A DNA stretch of 64,000 bases from Litchfieldella rifensis (GTDB taxonomy: Bacteria > Pseudomonadota > Gammaproteobacteria > Pseudomonadales > Halomonadaceae). Below are positions 41,557-50,196 of this stretch, one piece after another. The notes under the pieces were generated by a model, which was not told where the DNA came from, ran no database searches, and saw nothing but the letters and a program-made list of their open reading frames with translations. The stretch is from the NCBI RefSeq assembly GCF_042646605.1, contig NZ_JBHRUG010000017.1:62001-126000 (forward strand), read 5' to 3'. How positions within the stretch are numbered: position 1 is the stretch's first letter; each line of letters begins with the position of its first letter. The position numbers were made by a program, and so were the translations under genes.

Positions 41557-43014
41557 ATGAGCCGCACCCTGATGATCCAGGGTACGACTTCGGATGCCGG
41601 CAAGAGCACGGTGGTGGCGGCGCTGTGCCGTTGGCTGGCGCGTCGTGGCGTGTCGGTGGCGCCGTTCAAGCCGCAGAACATGGCGCTCAACAGCGCGGTG
41701 ACCGAGGACGGTGGCGAGATCGGCCGCTCCACCGCGTTGCAGGCACTGGCCTGCGGGCTGGCGCCGCATAGCGACATGAACCCGGTGCTGCTCAAGCCGC
41801 AGAGCGACCGAGGTGCCCAGGTGATCCTGCGTGGCCGGGTGCACGGCAATATGGACGCCCTGGATTACCATGCCTTCAAAACCGAGGCCCGTCGTGGCGT
41901 GATGGCGGCCTGGGAGAGCCTGGCGAGCCACTACGACGTGATCATCGCCGAAGGGGCGGGCAGCCCGGCGGAAGTCAACCTGCGTGCCAACGATATCGCC
42001 AACATGGGCTTCGCCGAGGCCGCCGACTGTCCGGTGCTGCTGGTGGGCGACATCGATCGTGGCGGTGTCTTCGCGCAACTGGTGGGCACCCTGGAACTGC
42101 TCTCCGAATCGGAGCGTCGACGCACGCAAGGATTCGTGATCAACCGCTTTCGCGGCGATCTCGCCCTGCTGGAGCCGGGGCTCGCATGGCTCGCCGAGCG
42201 TACCGGCAAGCCGGTGTTGGGGACCTTGCCCTATCTGCAGGGGCTATTGCTCGATGCCGAGGACAGCCTTGGGCTGACCGGCCGCATGACGGGTGAGCCG
42301 GCCCTGCGCGTCGTGGTACCGGCCTTGCCGCGTATCAGCAACCACAACGACTTCGACCCGCTACGCCTGCATCCGCGAGTAGCGCTTACCTTCGTCGGCC
42401 CGGACCGGCCGGTGCCGCCCGCCGACCTGATCGTCCTGCCGGGCAGCAAGAGCACCCGTAGCGATCTCGAGTGGTTGAGGCGACAGGGATGGGAGACCGC
42501 TACCCGGCGTCATCTGCGCTACGGCGGCAAGCTGTTGGGCATCTGTGGCGGTTTCCAGATGCTCGGCCGGGCCGTGCATGACCCCGAAGGTCTGGAAGGT
42601 GAACCCGGCAGCACCCATGGCCTCGGCCTGCTGGACTTTCAAACCCGCATGGTAGCCGGCAAGCAGTTGCGCAATGTGGAAGGCATACTGAATCCCGAGG
42701 GCGTGGCTGTAACCGGCTACGAGATTCGCAACGGCGTGAGTGAGGGTTCGGCATTGGAGAATCCTCTCATCACGCTGGACGGACGAGCGGATGGCGCGGC
42801 CAGCGCCGATGGCCAAGTGATGGGCACCTATCTGCATGGGCTGTTCGACCGCCCCGAGGCGTGCGACGCACTGCTGGCACGCTGCGGCCTGGAAGACGCC
42901 GGCGTGGCCGTGGATTACCAGGCGCACCGGCTCCTCGAGCTGGATCGCCTGGCCGATACCTTGGAAGCGCATCTGGACATGGCCTGGGTGTGTCGTCTGC
43001 TCGCTATCGAATAG
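41557..43014 (+). CDS. cobQ: Cobyric acid synthase CobQ
   Basis: CobQ amidates the b, d, e and g side chains of adenosylcobyrinic acid a,c-diamide with glutamine and ATP. The 485-residue enzyme has an N-terminal ATP domain (IQGTTSDAGKSTVVAALCRW, FKPQNMALNSAVT) and a C-terminal class I amidotransferase-like domain with LGICGGFQMLG (nucleophile Cys) and His in YLHGLFDRPEA. It ends the btuB operon and overlaps the convergent GDPD gene by 11 bases. The upstream ring-building enzymes are not here. Confidence 0.94.
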   Translation: MSRTLMIQGTTSDAGKSTVVAALCRWLARRGVSVAPFKPQNMALNSAVTEDGGEIGRSTALQALACGLAPHSDMNPVLLKPQSDRGAQVILRGRVHGNMDALDYHAFKTEARRGVMAAWESLASHYDVIIAEGAGSPAEVNLRANDIANMGFAEAADCPVLLVGDIDRGGVFAQLVGTLELLSESERRRTQGFVINRFRGDLALLEPGLAWLAERTGKPVLGTLPYLQGLLLDAEDSLGLTGRMTGEPALRVVVPALPRISNHNDFDPLRLHPRVALTFVGPDRPVPPADLIVLPGSKSTRSDLEWLRRQGWETATRRHLRYGGKLLGICGGFQMLGRAVHDPEGLEGEPGSTHGLGLLDFQTRMVAGKQLRNVEGILNPEGVAVTGYEIRNGVSEGSALENPLITLDGRADGAASADGQVMGTYLHGLFDRPEACDALLARCGLEDAGVAVDYQAHRLLELDRLADTLEAHLDMAWVCRLLAIE

Positions 43015-43810
43015 CCCGCATTTCGGAAGGCATGGGCAGGTGGTACGTGAACAGGGAGGGGTCATCGCTGATCACGCCATCGACTCCCCAGGGCCATAGG
43101 CGCGCGAAGGCCACCGGGTCGTTGGCGGTGTAGCACAGTAGCTGATAGCCGGCTTCCTTGATCTCGCGAGCGCGTTTTTCCTTCAGGCGACGCCAGTCGA
43201 CATGCAGGCTGTAGGCCTTGAGCCGTTCGGCCTCGGTGAGCCACTGGCGGGGCGGTTTCTCGTACAGCAATCCCAGGCGCAGAAGATCCACGTCGGGCTG
43301 CAGGTCGCGGGCGGCTTCCAATGCCTGGCTGTTGAAGGACGAGACCACCAGCTGCTTGGCCGGCAAGGCTTTCAACGCCATTGGCAACGCCGCATCGACC
43401 AGTGCCTGGGCATCGCGACCGCGGTTGACCTTGAGCTCGAGGTTGAGCCCCAGGCCCAGTTCACCGATCAATTCGAGCATTTCCTCCAGGGTCGCCATGC
43501 GCTCACCACGGAAGGCGTCACTGAACCAGCTACCCACATCCAACGTCTTGGCTTTGGCCAGGTCCAACTTGATCAGCTTGCCACGGCTGTTCGAGCAACG
43601 CCTGACGCCGTTGTCATGCCAGATCACCGGTGTACCGTCGCCCAGTAACTGGACATCGAGTTCGACCCACTGGCAGCCGATGCGCTGGGCTGCCCTGACC
43701 GCGGCCAGGGTATTTTCCGGGGCATGGGCAGAGAGGCCGCGATGGGCGATGGTGTAGGGGTGGGGGCGTGGAGCTGTCACCGGATCCTCGAAAGAAGGAG
43801 CATCTTGCAT
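43004..43810 (-). CDS. Glycerophosphodiester phosphodiesterase
   Basis: This 268-residue cytoplasmic GDPD (UgpQ type, no signal peptide) hydrolyses glycerophosphodiesters to glycerol-3-phosphate and an alcohol. The catalytic pieces are seen in AHRGLSAHAPENTLAA (His-Arg), WVELDVQLLGDGTPVIWHD (Glu-x-Asp and second His) and LNLELKVNRG. The gene is convergent with cobQ. A rather long N-terminal stretch precedes AHRG; a weak ribosome site makes the exact start uncertain. Confidence 0.9.
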   Translation of the reverse strand: MQDAPSFEDPVTAPRPHPYTIAHRGLSAHAPENTLAAVRAAQRIGCQWVELDVQLLGDGTPVIWHDNGVRRCSNSRGKLIKLDLAKAKTLDVGSWFSDAFRGERMATLEEMLELIGELGLGLNLELKVNRGRDAQALVDAALPMALKALPAKQLVVSSFNSQALEAARDLQPDVDLLRLGLLYEKPPRQWLTEAERLKAYSLHVDWRRLKEKRAREIKEAGYQLLCYTANDPVAFARLWPWGVDGVISDDPSLFTYHLPMPSEMRAIR

Positions 43811-43998
43811 GGCGCTGGTTCCCCAATCAGGTGAAGTGACACGATCATAGCGGCAGCATGCCGCATTTCCTGGAAAAAAGCATGACAGTGGAAGATGACA
43901 CCCGGGTGACGATGCCGCCGGGGATGACCTGATATGCTAGGCTGCGCGTTTTCTGGTGGCCTTCCCACCGACGGGTGAATGAGACAAGGGGAATGCCC

Positions 43999-44565
43999 AT
44001 GAAAGTAGTTCATGTCAAAGCCGTTGACGAGCGCGATGCCTGCCTGGCACGGCTGTGTGCCGAGGTCTATGGGCGGAAGGCCGGCCTGATGCCGTTGGTC
44101 AGTTTCGCCGGTACCCGGCGAGTATTGTTCGCTCAGGAAGCCGCTCGCTTGTTGGCTCTGGTCGATGCCGACGGAGCTCCCAGAGCCTTGGCGCTGCTGG
44201 TGCTGGACGAGGCTGGCGTGGGCATGACACTGGTATTGTCCTGTTCATTGTCGGAAGACCGCGAACCCGAACGACGTCTGATCGCCGAACTGGCGTTCAA
44301 GGCGCCGCTGCGGGTCGAAGCCACGGATCGGGATGCCGAGACCTTTTATCTGGGGTGTGGAATCACGCGCTGGTTCGCGGGACAAGAGGGCAAGCGCATC
44401 GGCCTGGGAGCGCGACACCCGGCGGGTAGTGCCAAGGAACTCGCCGATACGCTCGGTTTCGACGAGCAGACCGTGTTGCGCAACCTCAAGCATGACCCGA
44501 AGGGCTTCGAGGAAGAGAAGCAACGCTTCGTGGAGGGACTGGCGGCCTTTCCCGAGCGATTATAG
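43999..44565 (+). CDS. Conserved hypothetical protein, possible GNAT-like fold
   Basis: The product has 188 residues. The C-terminal half holds DAETFYLGCGITRWFAGQEG, which loosely resembles the end of a GNAT acetyltransferase (F-Y-x-x-x-G-F). No convincing acetyl-CoA loop is seen, so I leave the function open. ATG 43999 is chosen because AAGGGG lies seven bases upstream; ATG 43993 is too close. It lies upstream of chrA with 78 bases between. Confidence 0.7.
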   Translation: MKVVHVKAVDERDACLARLCAEVYGRKAGLMPLVSFAGTRRVLFAQEAARLLALVDADGAPRALALLVLDEAGVGMTLVLSCSLSEDREPERRLIAELAFKAPLRVEATDRDAETFYLGCGITRWFAGQEGKRIGLGARHPAGSAKELADTLGFDEQTVLRNLKHDPKGFEEEKQRFVEGLAAFPERL

Positions 44566-44643
44566 CCGGTCATGCGTTCTTGGCTGGCCGTGGTATAACC
44601 TTGGTTGTCTTCCGCCGAGGCTCCACCGACAGGGAATCCCGAA

Positions 44644-46053
44644 ATGATCGAAGAAGCCACGTCACGCCAGGGGGCGGAACAGGTGCAGTTCGCACATGGG
44701 ATTCCCTTTGCCGAGGCGGTCCGGGTATGGTTGCGCATCGCGTTGCTCTCCTTCGGCGGGCCGGCCGGCCAGATCGCGGTGATGCATCGGATCCTGGTCG
44801 ATGAGAAAAAGTGGGTCGGCGAGCAGCGTTTCCTGCATGCCCTCAACTACTGCATGCTGTTGCCGGGCCCCGAGGCCCAGCAACTCGCCATCTATCTGGG
44901 CTGGCTGTTGCACAGGACCAAGGGTGGCCTGGTGGCCGGCACCCTGTTCGTATTGCCCGGGTTCGTAGCGATCCTGGCCTTGAGCGTCGTCTATGCGGCA
45001 TTTGGCAACGTCGGCCTGGTCGAAGGGCTGTTCTTCGGTCTCAAGGCCGCGGTGCTGGCCATCGTGTTGCAAGCGGTGGCGCGGATCGGTCAGCGGGCGC
45101 TCAAGAACCCGGCGATGATCGCCATCGCCGTGGCCGCCTTCGTCGCCATCTTCGGCTTCGATGTGGCCTTTCCGCTGATCGTACTGAGTGCCGGTATCAT
45201 CGGCTTTATCGGTGGCAAGCGCGGCTCGCGCCTGTTCCGGATCGGCGGTGGTCATGGCAAGAGCGGTGCCGGCACCCTGGCCGACAAGGACTCGGCATTG
45301 GGTGAACAGGCGCCTGCCCATGCGCGGGTCTCGCTCGCCTGGTCGCTGCGGATTTCCTCGCTGTGCCTGACGCTCTGGCTGGGACCGGTGGCGCTACTGT
45401 TGGTAGTACTGGGGCCGGCGGATGTATTCAGCCAGATCGCGGTGTTCTTCTCCAAGATGGCGGTGGTGACCTTCGGTGGCGCCTATGCGGTGCTAGCCTA
45501 TGTCGCTCAGGAAGCGGTGCAGAACTACGGCTGGTTGGCGCCGGGCGAGATGCTCGATGGCCTGGGCATGGCCGAGACCACGCCGGGGCCGTTGATCCAG
45601 GTGGTCCAGTTCGTCGGCTTCATGGGCGCCTTCCGTGCTCCGGGGATGTTGGACCCGATGCTTGCCGCCGTCCTTGCCGCGGTGCTGACCACCTGGGTGA
45701 CCTTCGTGCCATGTTTCCTGTGGATCTTTCTCGGCGCCCCCTTCATCGAACGCCTGCGTGACAATCCGGCATTGACCGGCGCGCTGTCGGCGATCACCGC
45801 CGCGGTGGTCGGGGTGATCATGAACCTGGCGATCTGGTTCGCCCTGCACGTGCTGTTCGATGAAGTCGGCACGTTCGAAGGCTTCGGCCTGGCGCTGGAG
45901 ATCCCGCGTCTGGCCAGCCTCGACCCGGTAGCGGCCCTGATCACAGCCGGTGCCATCATCGCCATCTTCGTATTCAAGGCACGCCTGCTGGTGACACTGG
46001 CCGCCTGCGCCCTGGCTGGGGTCGCCTGGTTTGCGGTGAGCGGTGCCTTGTAA
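44644..46053 (+). CDS. chrA: Chromate transporter ChrA (long-chain CHR family)
   Basis: This 469-residue membrane protein has two CHR domains. The N-terminal one has ALLSFGGPAGQIAVMHR and LNYCMLLPGPEAQQLAIYLGW (the CHR signature). The C-terminal one has KMAVVTFGGAYAVLAYVAQEAV and GLGMAETTPGPLIQVVQFVGF. Long-chain CHR proteins export chromate in exchange for protons; some family members move other oxyanions. No chrB regulator is next to it. Start ATG 44644 gives a sensible N-terminus. Confidence 0.93.
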   Translation: MIEEATSRQGAEQVQFAHGIPFAEAVRVWLRIALLSFGGPAGQIAVMHRILVDEKKWVGEQRFLHALNYCMLLPGPEAQQLAIYLGWLLHRTKGGLVAGTLFVLPGFVAILALSVVYAAFGNVGLVEGLFFGLKAAVLAIVLQAVARIGQRALKNPAMIAIAVAAFVAIFGFDVAFPLIVLSAGIIGFIGGKRGSRLFRIGGGHGKSGAGTLADKDSALGEQAPAHARVSLAWSLRISSLCLTLWLGPVALLLVVLGPADVFSQIAVFFSKMAVVTFGGAYAVLAYVAQEAVQNYGWLAPGEMLDGLGMAETTPGPLIQVVQFVGFMGAFRAPGMLDPMLAAVLAAVLTTWVTFVPCFLWIFLGAPFIERLRDNPALTGALSAITAAVVGVIMNLAIWFALHVLFDEVGTFEGFGLALEIPRLASLDPVAALITAGAIIAIFVFKARLLVTLAACALAGVAWFAVSGAL

Positions 46054-46072
46054 GGGGCAAGGCCATTCCGAC

Positions 46073-46825
46073 TTAACGGGCCAGCCAGCCGCCATCCACC
46101 GCCAGGGCATGCCCATGCACGTAGTTTGCGGCGTCCGAGCACAGGAAGATCACCGCGCCGGCCAGATCGGCGGGTTCGCCCCAGCGCCCGGCGGGAATAC
46201 GCCCCAGGATTTCGGCACTGCGTTGTTCGTCGTCGCGCAGGGCCTGGGTATTGTCGGTGGCCATGTAACCGGGAGCGATGGCATTGACGTTGATACCGTG
46301 CTCGGCCCATTCGTTGGCCAGAAGTCGGGTCAGGCCGAGAATGCCGCTCTTGCTGGCGGTGTAGGAAGGGACGCGGATACCGCCCTGGAACGACAACACC
46401 GAGGCGATGTTGACGATCTTGCCCCGCGCGCCGCGCGCCACCAGGTGACGTGCGACCTGCTGTGCCAGGAAGAATGCCGCCTTGAGGTTGACGTCGACCA
46501 CCGCATCCCAGTCGGCTTCGCTGAATTCCAGTGCCGGGGCACGGCGGATGGTGCCGGCATTGTTGACCAGGATATCCAGCTTGCCGGCTCGTGCCAGGGC
46601 ACGGTCGACGATCTCGCTTTCCTTGTCGTGGCTCAATTCGGCCTCGACACTGTGGTAGGTGCGGCCCAGGGCCTCGACCCTGGCTCGGATCTCAACAGCG
46701 GAACGGCGATTGACGCCGACGATATCGGCACCGGCCTCCGCCAGCGCCACGGCCAATGCCTGGCCAAGGCCCTTGTTGCACCCGGTGACCATGGCGACCT
46801 GGCCTTCGAGTGAAAATAGGTTCAT
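46073..46825 (-). CDS. SDR, 2-deoxy-D-gluconate 3-dehydrogenase-like (KduD)
   Basis: This 250-residue SDR has MFxLxGxxAxVTG-type start (FSLEGQVAMVTGCNKGLG), NNAG, Ser in NIASVLSFQGG and the YxxxK pair in PSYTASKSG. The pattern IRVPSYTASKSGILGLTRLLANEWA and GYMATDNTQALR are typical of KduD (2-dehydro-3-deoxy-D-gluconate 5-dehydrogenase) enzymes of uronate breakdown. No other uronate genes are nearby, so the substrate is uncertain. GGAG precedes the ATG. Confidence 0.82.
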   Translation of the reverse strand: MNLFSLEGQVAMVTGCNKGLGQALAVALAEAGADIVGVNRRSAVEIRARVEALGRTYHSVEAELSHDKESEIVDRALARAGKLDILVNNAGTIRRAPALEFSEADWDAVVDVNLKAAFFLAQQVARHLVARGARGKIVNIASVLSFQGGIRVPSYTASKSGILGLTRLLANEWAEHGINVNAIAPGYMATDNTQALRDDEQRSAEILGRIPAGRWGEPADLAGAVIFLCSDAANYVHGHALAVDGGWLAR

Positions 46826-46931
46826 ACCACACTCCTTCGGTAAGGATTCCTGCTGTGATGCCTGCCTCAGCGTAGATCAGGCATTCTCGTAATAGGAACA
46901 GGACAAGGACGGTGAGGTCGTCAGCACCGAC

Positions 46932-47558
46932 TTAGGCAGCGCCTAAAGGACGACGCATGGCGGCGACCAGGGCGCTTGCTCCAATCAAGCTGCCGGCACC
47001 GAAGCGGTGCAGGATACGGCGAAGCCGGGCACTCAGTAGCTGGCCGCCGGTGGTGGCCAGGAAAGTGTAGGCGAGATCGCTGAGTACCCCGATGATCAGG
47101 AAGGTCGAGAATAGAATGGCCAACTGCGGTAACAAGGGCTGGCTCGCTGTCACGAACTGGGGCATGAAGGCCATGAAGAATGCCAGGCTCTTGGGGTTCA
47201 GGGCGGTCACCAGAAAAGCCTTGGCCGTTCCGAGCCGGATATCCGTTCCCGAAGGCTCCAGGTCACCCAGTCGACCGGCTTCGCGCCACATCTTGATGCC
47301 CAGGTAAAGCAGATAGGCGGCGCCGGCCCATTTCAGTACCTGAAACAGCTCGGCGGAGGTCATCAGAAGAGCGCCTACCCCGGCAAACGACAGCGCCATG
47401 GCCAGCAGGTCTCCGACAAAGAAGCCCGGCAGCATGGCCAGGGCGGCCCGCCGCCCACGGTTGACTCCTGTGGCGACCAGCAGGGCCACGGCGGGGCCGG
47501 GTGAAACGATGATCAGCAGGGAGGCCAGGCAGAACGAGAGCCAGAGTTCGAGTGTCAT
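46932..47558 (-). CDS. LysE/RhtB-family amino-acid exporter
   Basis: This 208-residue, six-helix exporter has the N-terminal LIIVSPGPAVALLVATGVNRGRRA (family PGPxxx...G.R.G) and AFLVTALNPKSLAFFMAFMPQFV. Members export homoserine, threonine, lysine or similar compounds; the substrate cannot be read from sequence. It lies alone on the minus strand between the SDR and the divergent GNAT gene. Confidence 0.88.
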   Translation of the reverse strand: MTLELWLSFCLASLLIIVSPGPAVALLVATGVNRGRRAALAMLPGFFVGDLLAMALSFAGVGALLMTSAELFQVLKWAGAAYLLYLGIKMWREAGRLGDLEPSGTDIRLGTAKAFLVTALNPKSLAFFMAFMPQFVTASQPLLPQLAILFSTFLIIGVLSDLAYTFLATTGGQLLSARLRRILHRFGAGSLIGASALVAAMRRPLGAA

Positions 47559-47718
47559 GTCGCACCTTCCTGTGTGGTGTATCCATACGATCTTAACCCA
47601 TGAAGACGCGGGCTTCGGTTACCACCTGTTATCCTGTCAATTATCCGGGAAATCCCCCGGCAAGCATGCTGTTGGGGTACAAGAATACGTTGATTGATGT
47701 GAGGGGAGGGCGATAAGG

Positions 47719-48183
47719 ATGTCTCGACGAGTGCGGTCCCCGATCGATGATGATGTTCCGGCATTGGTGAGGTTATCGGGAGCGCTGGGCTACCCCTGTC
47801 AGGCGTCGGAGATGCGTGAACGGTTGGCATTCCTCGGCAGCCGGCCGGGCCATGTGGTGCTGGTCGTCAGCGATGATGCCAATCAACCGCTGGGCTGGAT
47901 ACACGCCTTCGAAAGCGCCCAACTGACGTCACCGCCGTTTGTCGAGATTGCCGGCCTGGTGATCGACGAAGAAGCGCGAGGTGAAGGGCTCGGGCAGTTA
48001 CTGGTAGAAGGCGTGGCGGCCTGGGCGAAGGAGCGGGGCATCGGCCGACTGCGGGTTCATTCGCGTATCAGTCGCGGTGACGCGCATCGCTTCTATACCC
48101 GCCTGGGCTTCATGCAGGTGAAAACTCAGCATGTCTTTCAACGTGATCCGGGCGGTGACGTTCAGGCGGCGACCAGTGCATGA
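47719..48183 (+). CDS. GNAT-family N-acetyltransferase
   Basis: This 154-residue GNAT protein has the acetyl-CoA-binding motif A region IAGLVIDEEARGEGLGQLLVE (R/Q-x-x-G-x-G/A) and the C-terminal GDAHRFYTRLGFMQV. The substrate is unknown. AAGG precedes the ATG at short spacing. Its 3' end overlaps the convergent LysE-type gene by 22 bases. Confidence 0.87.
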   Translation: MSRRVRSPIDDDVPALVRLSGALGYPCQASEMRERLAFLGSRPGHVVLVVSDDANQPLGWIHAFESAQLTSPPFVEIAGLVIDEEARGEGLGQLLVEGVAAWAKERGIGRLRVHSRISRGDAHRFYTRLGFMQVKTQHVFQRDPGGDVQAATSA

Positions 48184-48767
48184 TAGACATGGTCATGCAG
48201 GATCACCGCGGCCACATAGAACAGCAACAGGGCCATGATGCGATTGAAATGGACGAAAAGACGCGGATTGGTGATCCAACGGCCGGCGACTGCACCCAAT
48301 AGGGAATAGCTGCTGGGGGCGCCGAAGGCCAACAGCGACAGGACGATCGACATGGCCAGAATGGCCAGGCCAGTAATTCCCTGTGCCGGAAACTGGAGAG
48401 TGGCGATAGGAAGCGTCGCCAACGTGCCTTTGGGGTTGAGCAACTGCATCAGGAAGCCATCCTTGAACGTCAGGATTCCTTGGCTGTTGCCGCTATTGGT
48501 GTCGACCTGGGCTCGGAATAACTTGATGGCCAGGTAGACGATGAACAATGCGCCGACCAAGGCGACGTAAGGCAGGTAGTCCGGTTTGACGATCGCTTCG
48601 CCTGTGTAGCCGAAGACCAGGAACAGCACCAGCATGGCAAGTGCCACGCCGCCGAAGAACCCCAATGTCTGGCGAAAGCGGTTCTGCAACCCCGCATTCA
48701 GACCCAACAGGTTGACCGGGCCGGGCGTGTACATGATGCCGACCGCATACAAGAAGATATCGAGCAT
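48162..48767 (-). CDS. LysE-family transporter
   Basis: This 201-residue, six-helix protein of the LysE superfamily has IMYTPGPVNLLGLNAGLQNRF and FLMQLLNPKGTLATLPIA. It belongs to a different branch from the exporter at 46932, and the two share only the general family layout. Substrate unknown. It converges on the GNAT gene. Confidence 0.84.
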   Translation of the reverse strand: MLDIFLYAVGIMYTPGPVNLLGLNAGLQNRFRQTLGFFGGVALAMLVLFLVFGYTGEAIVKPDYLPYVALVGALFIVYLAIKLFRAQVDTNSGNSQGILTFKDGFLMQLLNPKGTLATLPIATLQFPAQGITGLAILAMSIVLSLLAFGAPSSYSLLGAVAGRWITNPRLFVHFNRIMALLLFYVAAVILHDHVYHALVAA

Positions 48768-49139
48768 TGGGTGTATTCCGATAGGATCAGGGGGTTTCCC
48801 ACGTTACCGCGAGTGAATAGTCGTCATGGGTATGTCGCGTGTAGCGAAAGTCGGTGATGGCGGCATCCAGCAGTGTGTTGCCATTCAGGTGACCGCTATG
48901 AGTGAAATGGAACCGATCCTTCTCTGGCATGGCGATGCCCTCTTGACGCCTTGCCATTACTTGTACCGCCTGGTCTCCAATTCGTCTTGGATGATATTGC
49001 TCGATCCGGGCGGGTTGTCTGCGGCCTGTATCGCCGGTTCATCGATGCGCTAGGCACGATAGATGAATCGACTTGACCTATCCTGTCAGCGGCGCTTGTA
49101 TGGTGAACCAAACTCGTTAGCTGAATAAGGAAGATTCCG
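48768..49139. other. Intergenic stretch between lysE-type gene and qor
   Basis: These 372 bases hold no gene I can support. A 75-codon open frame (48826-49053, plus) has an unusual composition, no ribosome site and no recognisable family; it may be a remnant. The promoters of the two divergent neighbours must lie here, but no clear hexamer pair or palindrome stands out. Confidence 0.5.
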
Positions 49140-50117
49140 ATGGCCAAACGCATCCAGTTTTCTCGCACCGGCAGCCCCGAGGTGCTCGAGCTCATCGAGG
49201 TCGAGCCATCATCACCCGGTACTGGGGAGGTTCGCGTCAGAAACCGGGCAGTGGGCCTGAATTTCATCGATATCTATTTCCGCACCGGCCTGTATCCGGC
49301 ACCGTCTTTGCCTTCCGGATTGGGCACGGAGGGTGCCGGCATCGTCGACGCCGTAGGCGAAGGCGTGTCACATCTCCAGCCGGGCGACCGCGTGGCTTAC
49401 GCCCAGGGGCCGCTCGGTGCCTATGCCGAATACCACACGCTACCGGCCGACAAGGTGGTGGTGCTGCCGGATGGTATCGAGTTCGAAACGGCGGCGGGTT
49501 GCATGCTCAAGGGCCTGACCGTGCAATACCTGCTGCGCCAGACCTATCCGCTCGAGGGTGGCGAGACGATCCTGTTCCATGCCGCTGCCGGTGGCGTGGG
49601 TTCCATCGCCTGCCAATGGGCGCGTGAGCTGGGCGTCAAGCTGATCGGTACGGTGAGCTCGCGGGAGAAGGCGGAGCTGGCCGAGAAGAACGGTGCCTGG
49701 GCGACCATCGACTACACCAAGGAGGACGTGGTCGAGCGGGTGCGCGAGCTGACCCATGGCGAGATGTGCGATGTGGTCTACGACTCGGTGGGCAAGGACA
49801 CCTGGGAGACTTCGTTGGACTGCCTCAAGAAGCGCGGCTTGATGGTCAGTTTCGGCAACGCCTCCGGCCCGGTGGAAAACGTCAACATCGGCATTCTCAA
49901 TCAGAAGGGCTCGCTCTATGTGACACGCCCCAGCCTCAACGGCTATGCCGATACGCGTGAACGGCTCGAGATGATGTGTAACGACCTGTTCGGCGTGCTC
50001 GAAAGCGGTAAGGTCAAGATCGACATCGGACAACGTTACCCACTGGCGGAGGCTGCCAAGGCCCAGGAAGCTCTGGCCGGGCGCAAGACGACCGGATCGA
50101 CGATCCTGATTCCCTAG
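49140..50117 (+). CDS. qor: NADPH:quinone oxidoreductase
   Basis: This 325-residue zinc-free MDR-family reductase is like E. coli QorA. It has GLNFIDIYFRTGLYP, GTEGAGIVDAVGEGV, AYAQGPLGAYAEY, the nucleotide-binding HAAAGGVGSIACQWA and NQKGSLYVTRPSLNGY. It performs NADPH-dependent reduction of quinones. AAGGAAG lies upstream of the ATG. It converges on the rpiR-type gene with an inverted repeat between. Confidence 0.93.
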   Translation: MAKRIQFSRTGSPEVLELIEVEPSSPGTGEVRVRNRAVGLNFIDIYFRTGLYPAPSLPSGLGTEGAGIVDAVGEGVSHLQPGDRVAYAQGPLGAYAEYHTLPADKVVVLPDGIEFETAAGCMLKGLTVQYLLRQTYPLEGGETILFHAAAGGVGSIACQWARELGVKLIGTVSSREKAELAEKNGAWATIDYTKEDVVERVRELTHGEMCDVVYDSVGKDTWETSLDCLKKRGLMVSFGNASGPVENVNIGILNQKGSLYVTRPSLNGYADTRERLEMMCNDLFGVLESGKVKIDIGQRYPLAEAAKAQEALAGRKTTGSTILIP

Positions 50118-50192
50118 TGGCAGCTATGGGCTTCGGGCGACGAGCTGCGAGCAACAACCTGCTCGCGGCTCGAAGTCCGTGGCTCGCTGCCA
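50118..50192. repeat. Nested inverted repeat between qor and the RpiR gene
   Basis: Several arms nest around one centre. GCGAGCA (50147-50153) pairs with TGCTCGC (50160-50166) across a 6-base loop, flanked by CGAGC/GCTCG. GGGCTTCG pairs with CGAAGTCC (one wobble), and TGGCAG (50118-50123) pairs with CTGCCA (50187-50192). It fills the gap between two convergent genes and probably acts as a bidirectional terminator or is an intergenic repeat unit. Confidence 0.65.
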
Positions 50193-50196
50193 CCCG

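Noticed and set aside
48826..49053. 75-codon open frame as a small gene
   Set aside because: No ribosome site, no family resemblance and odd composition; listed only as gap content.
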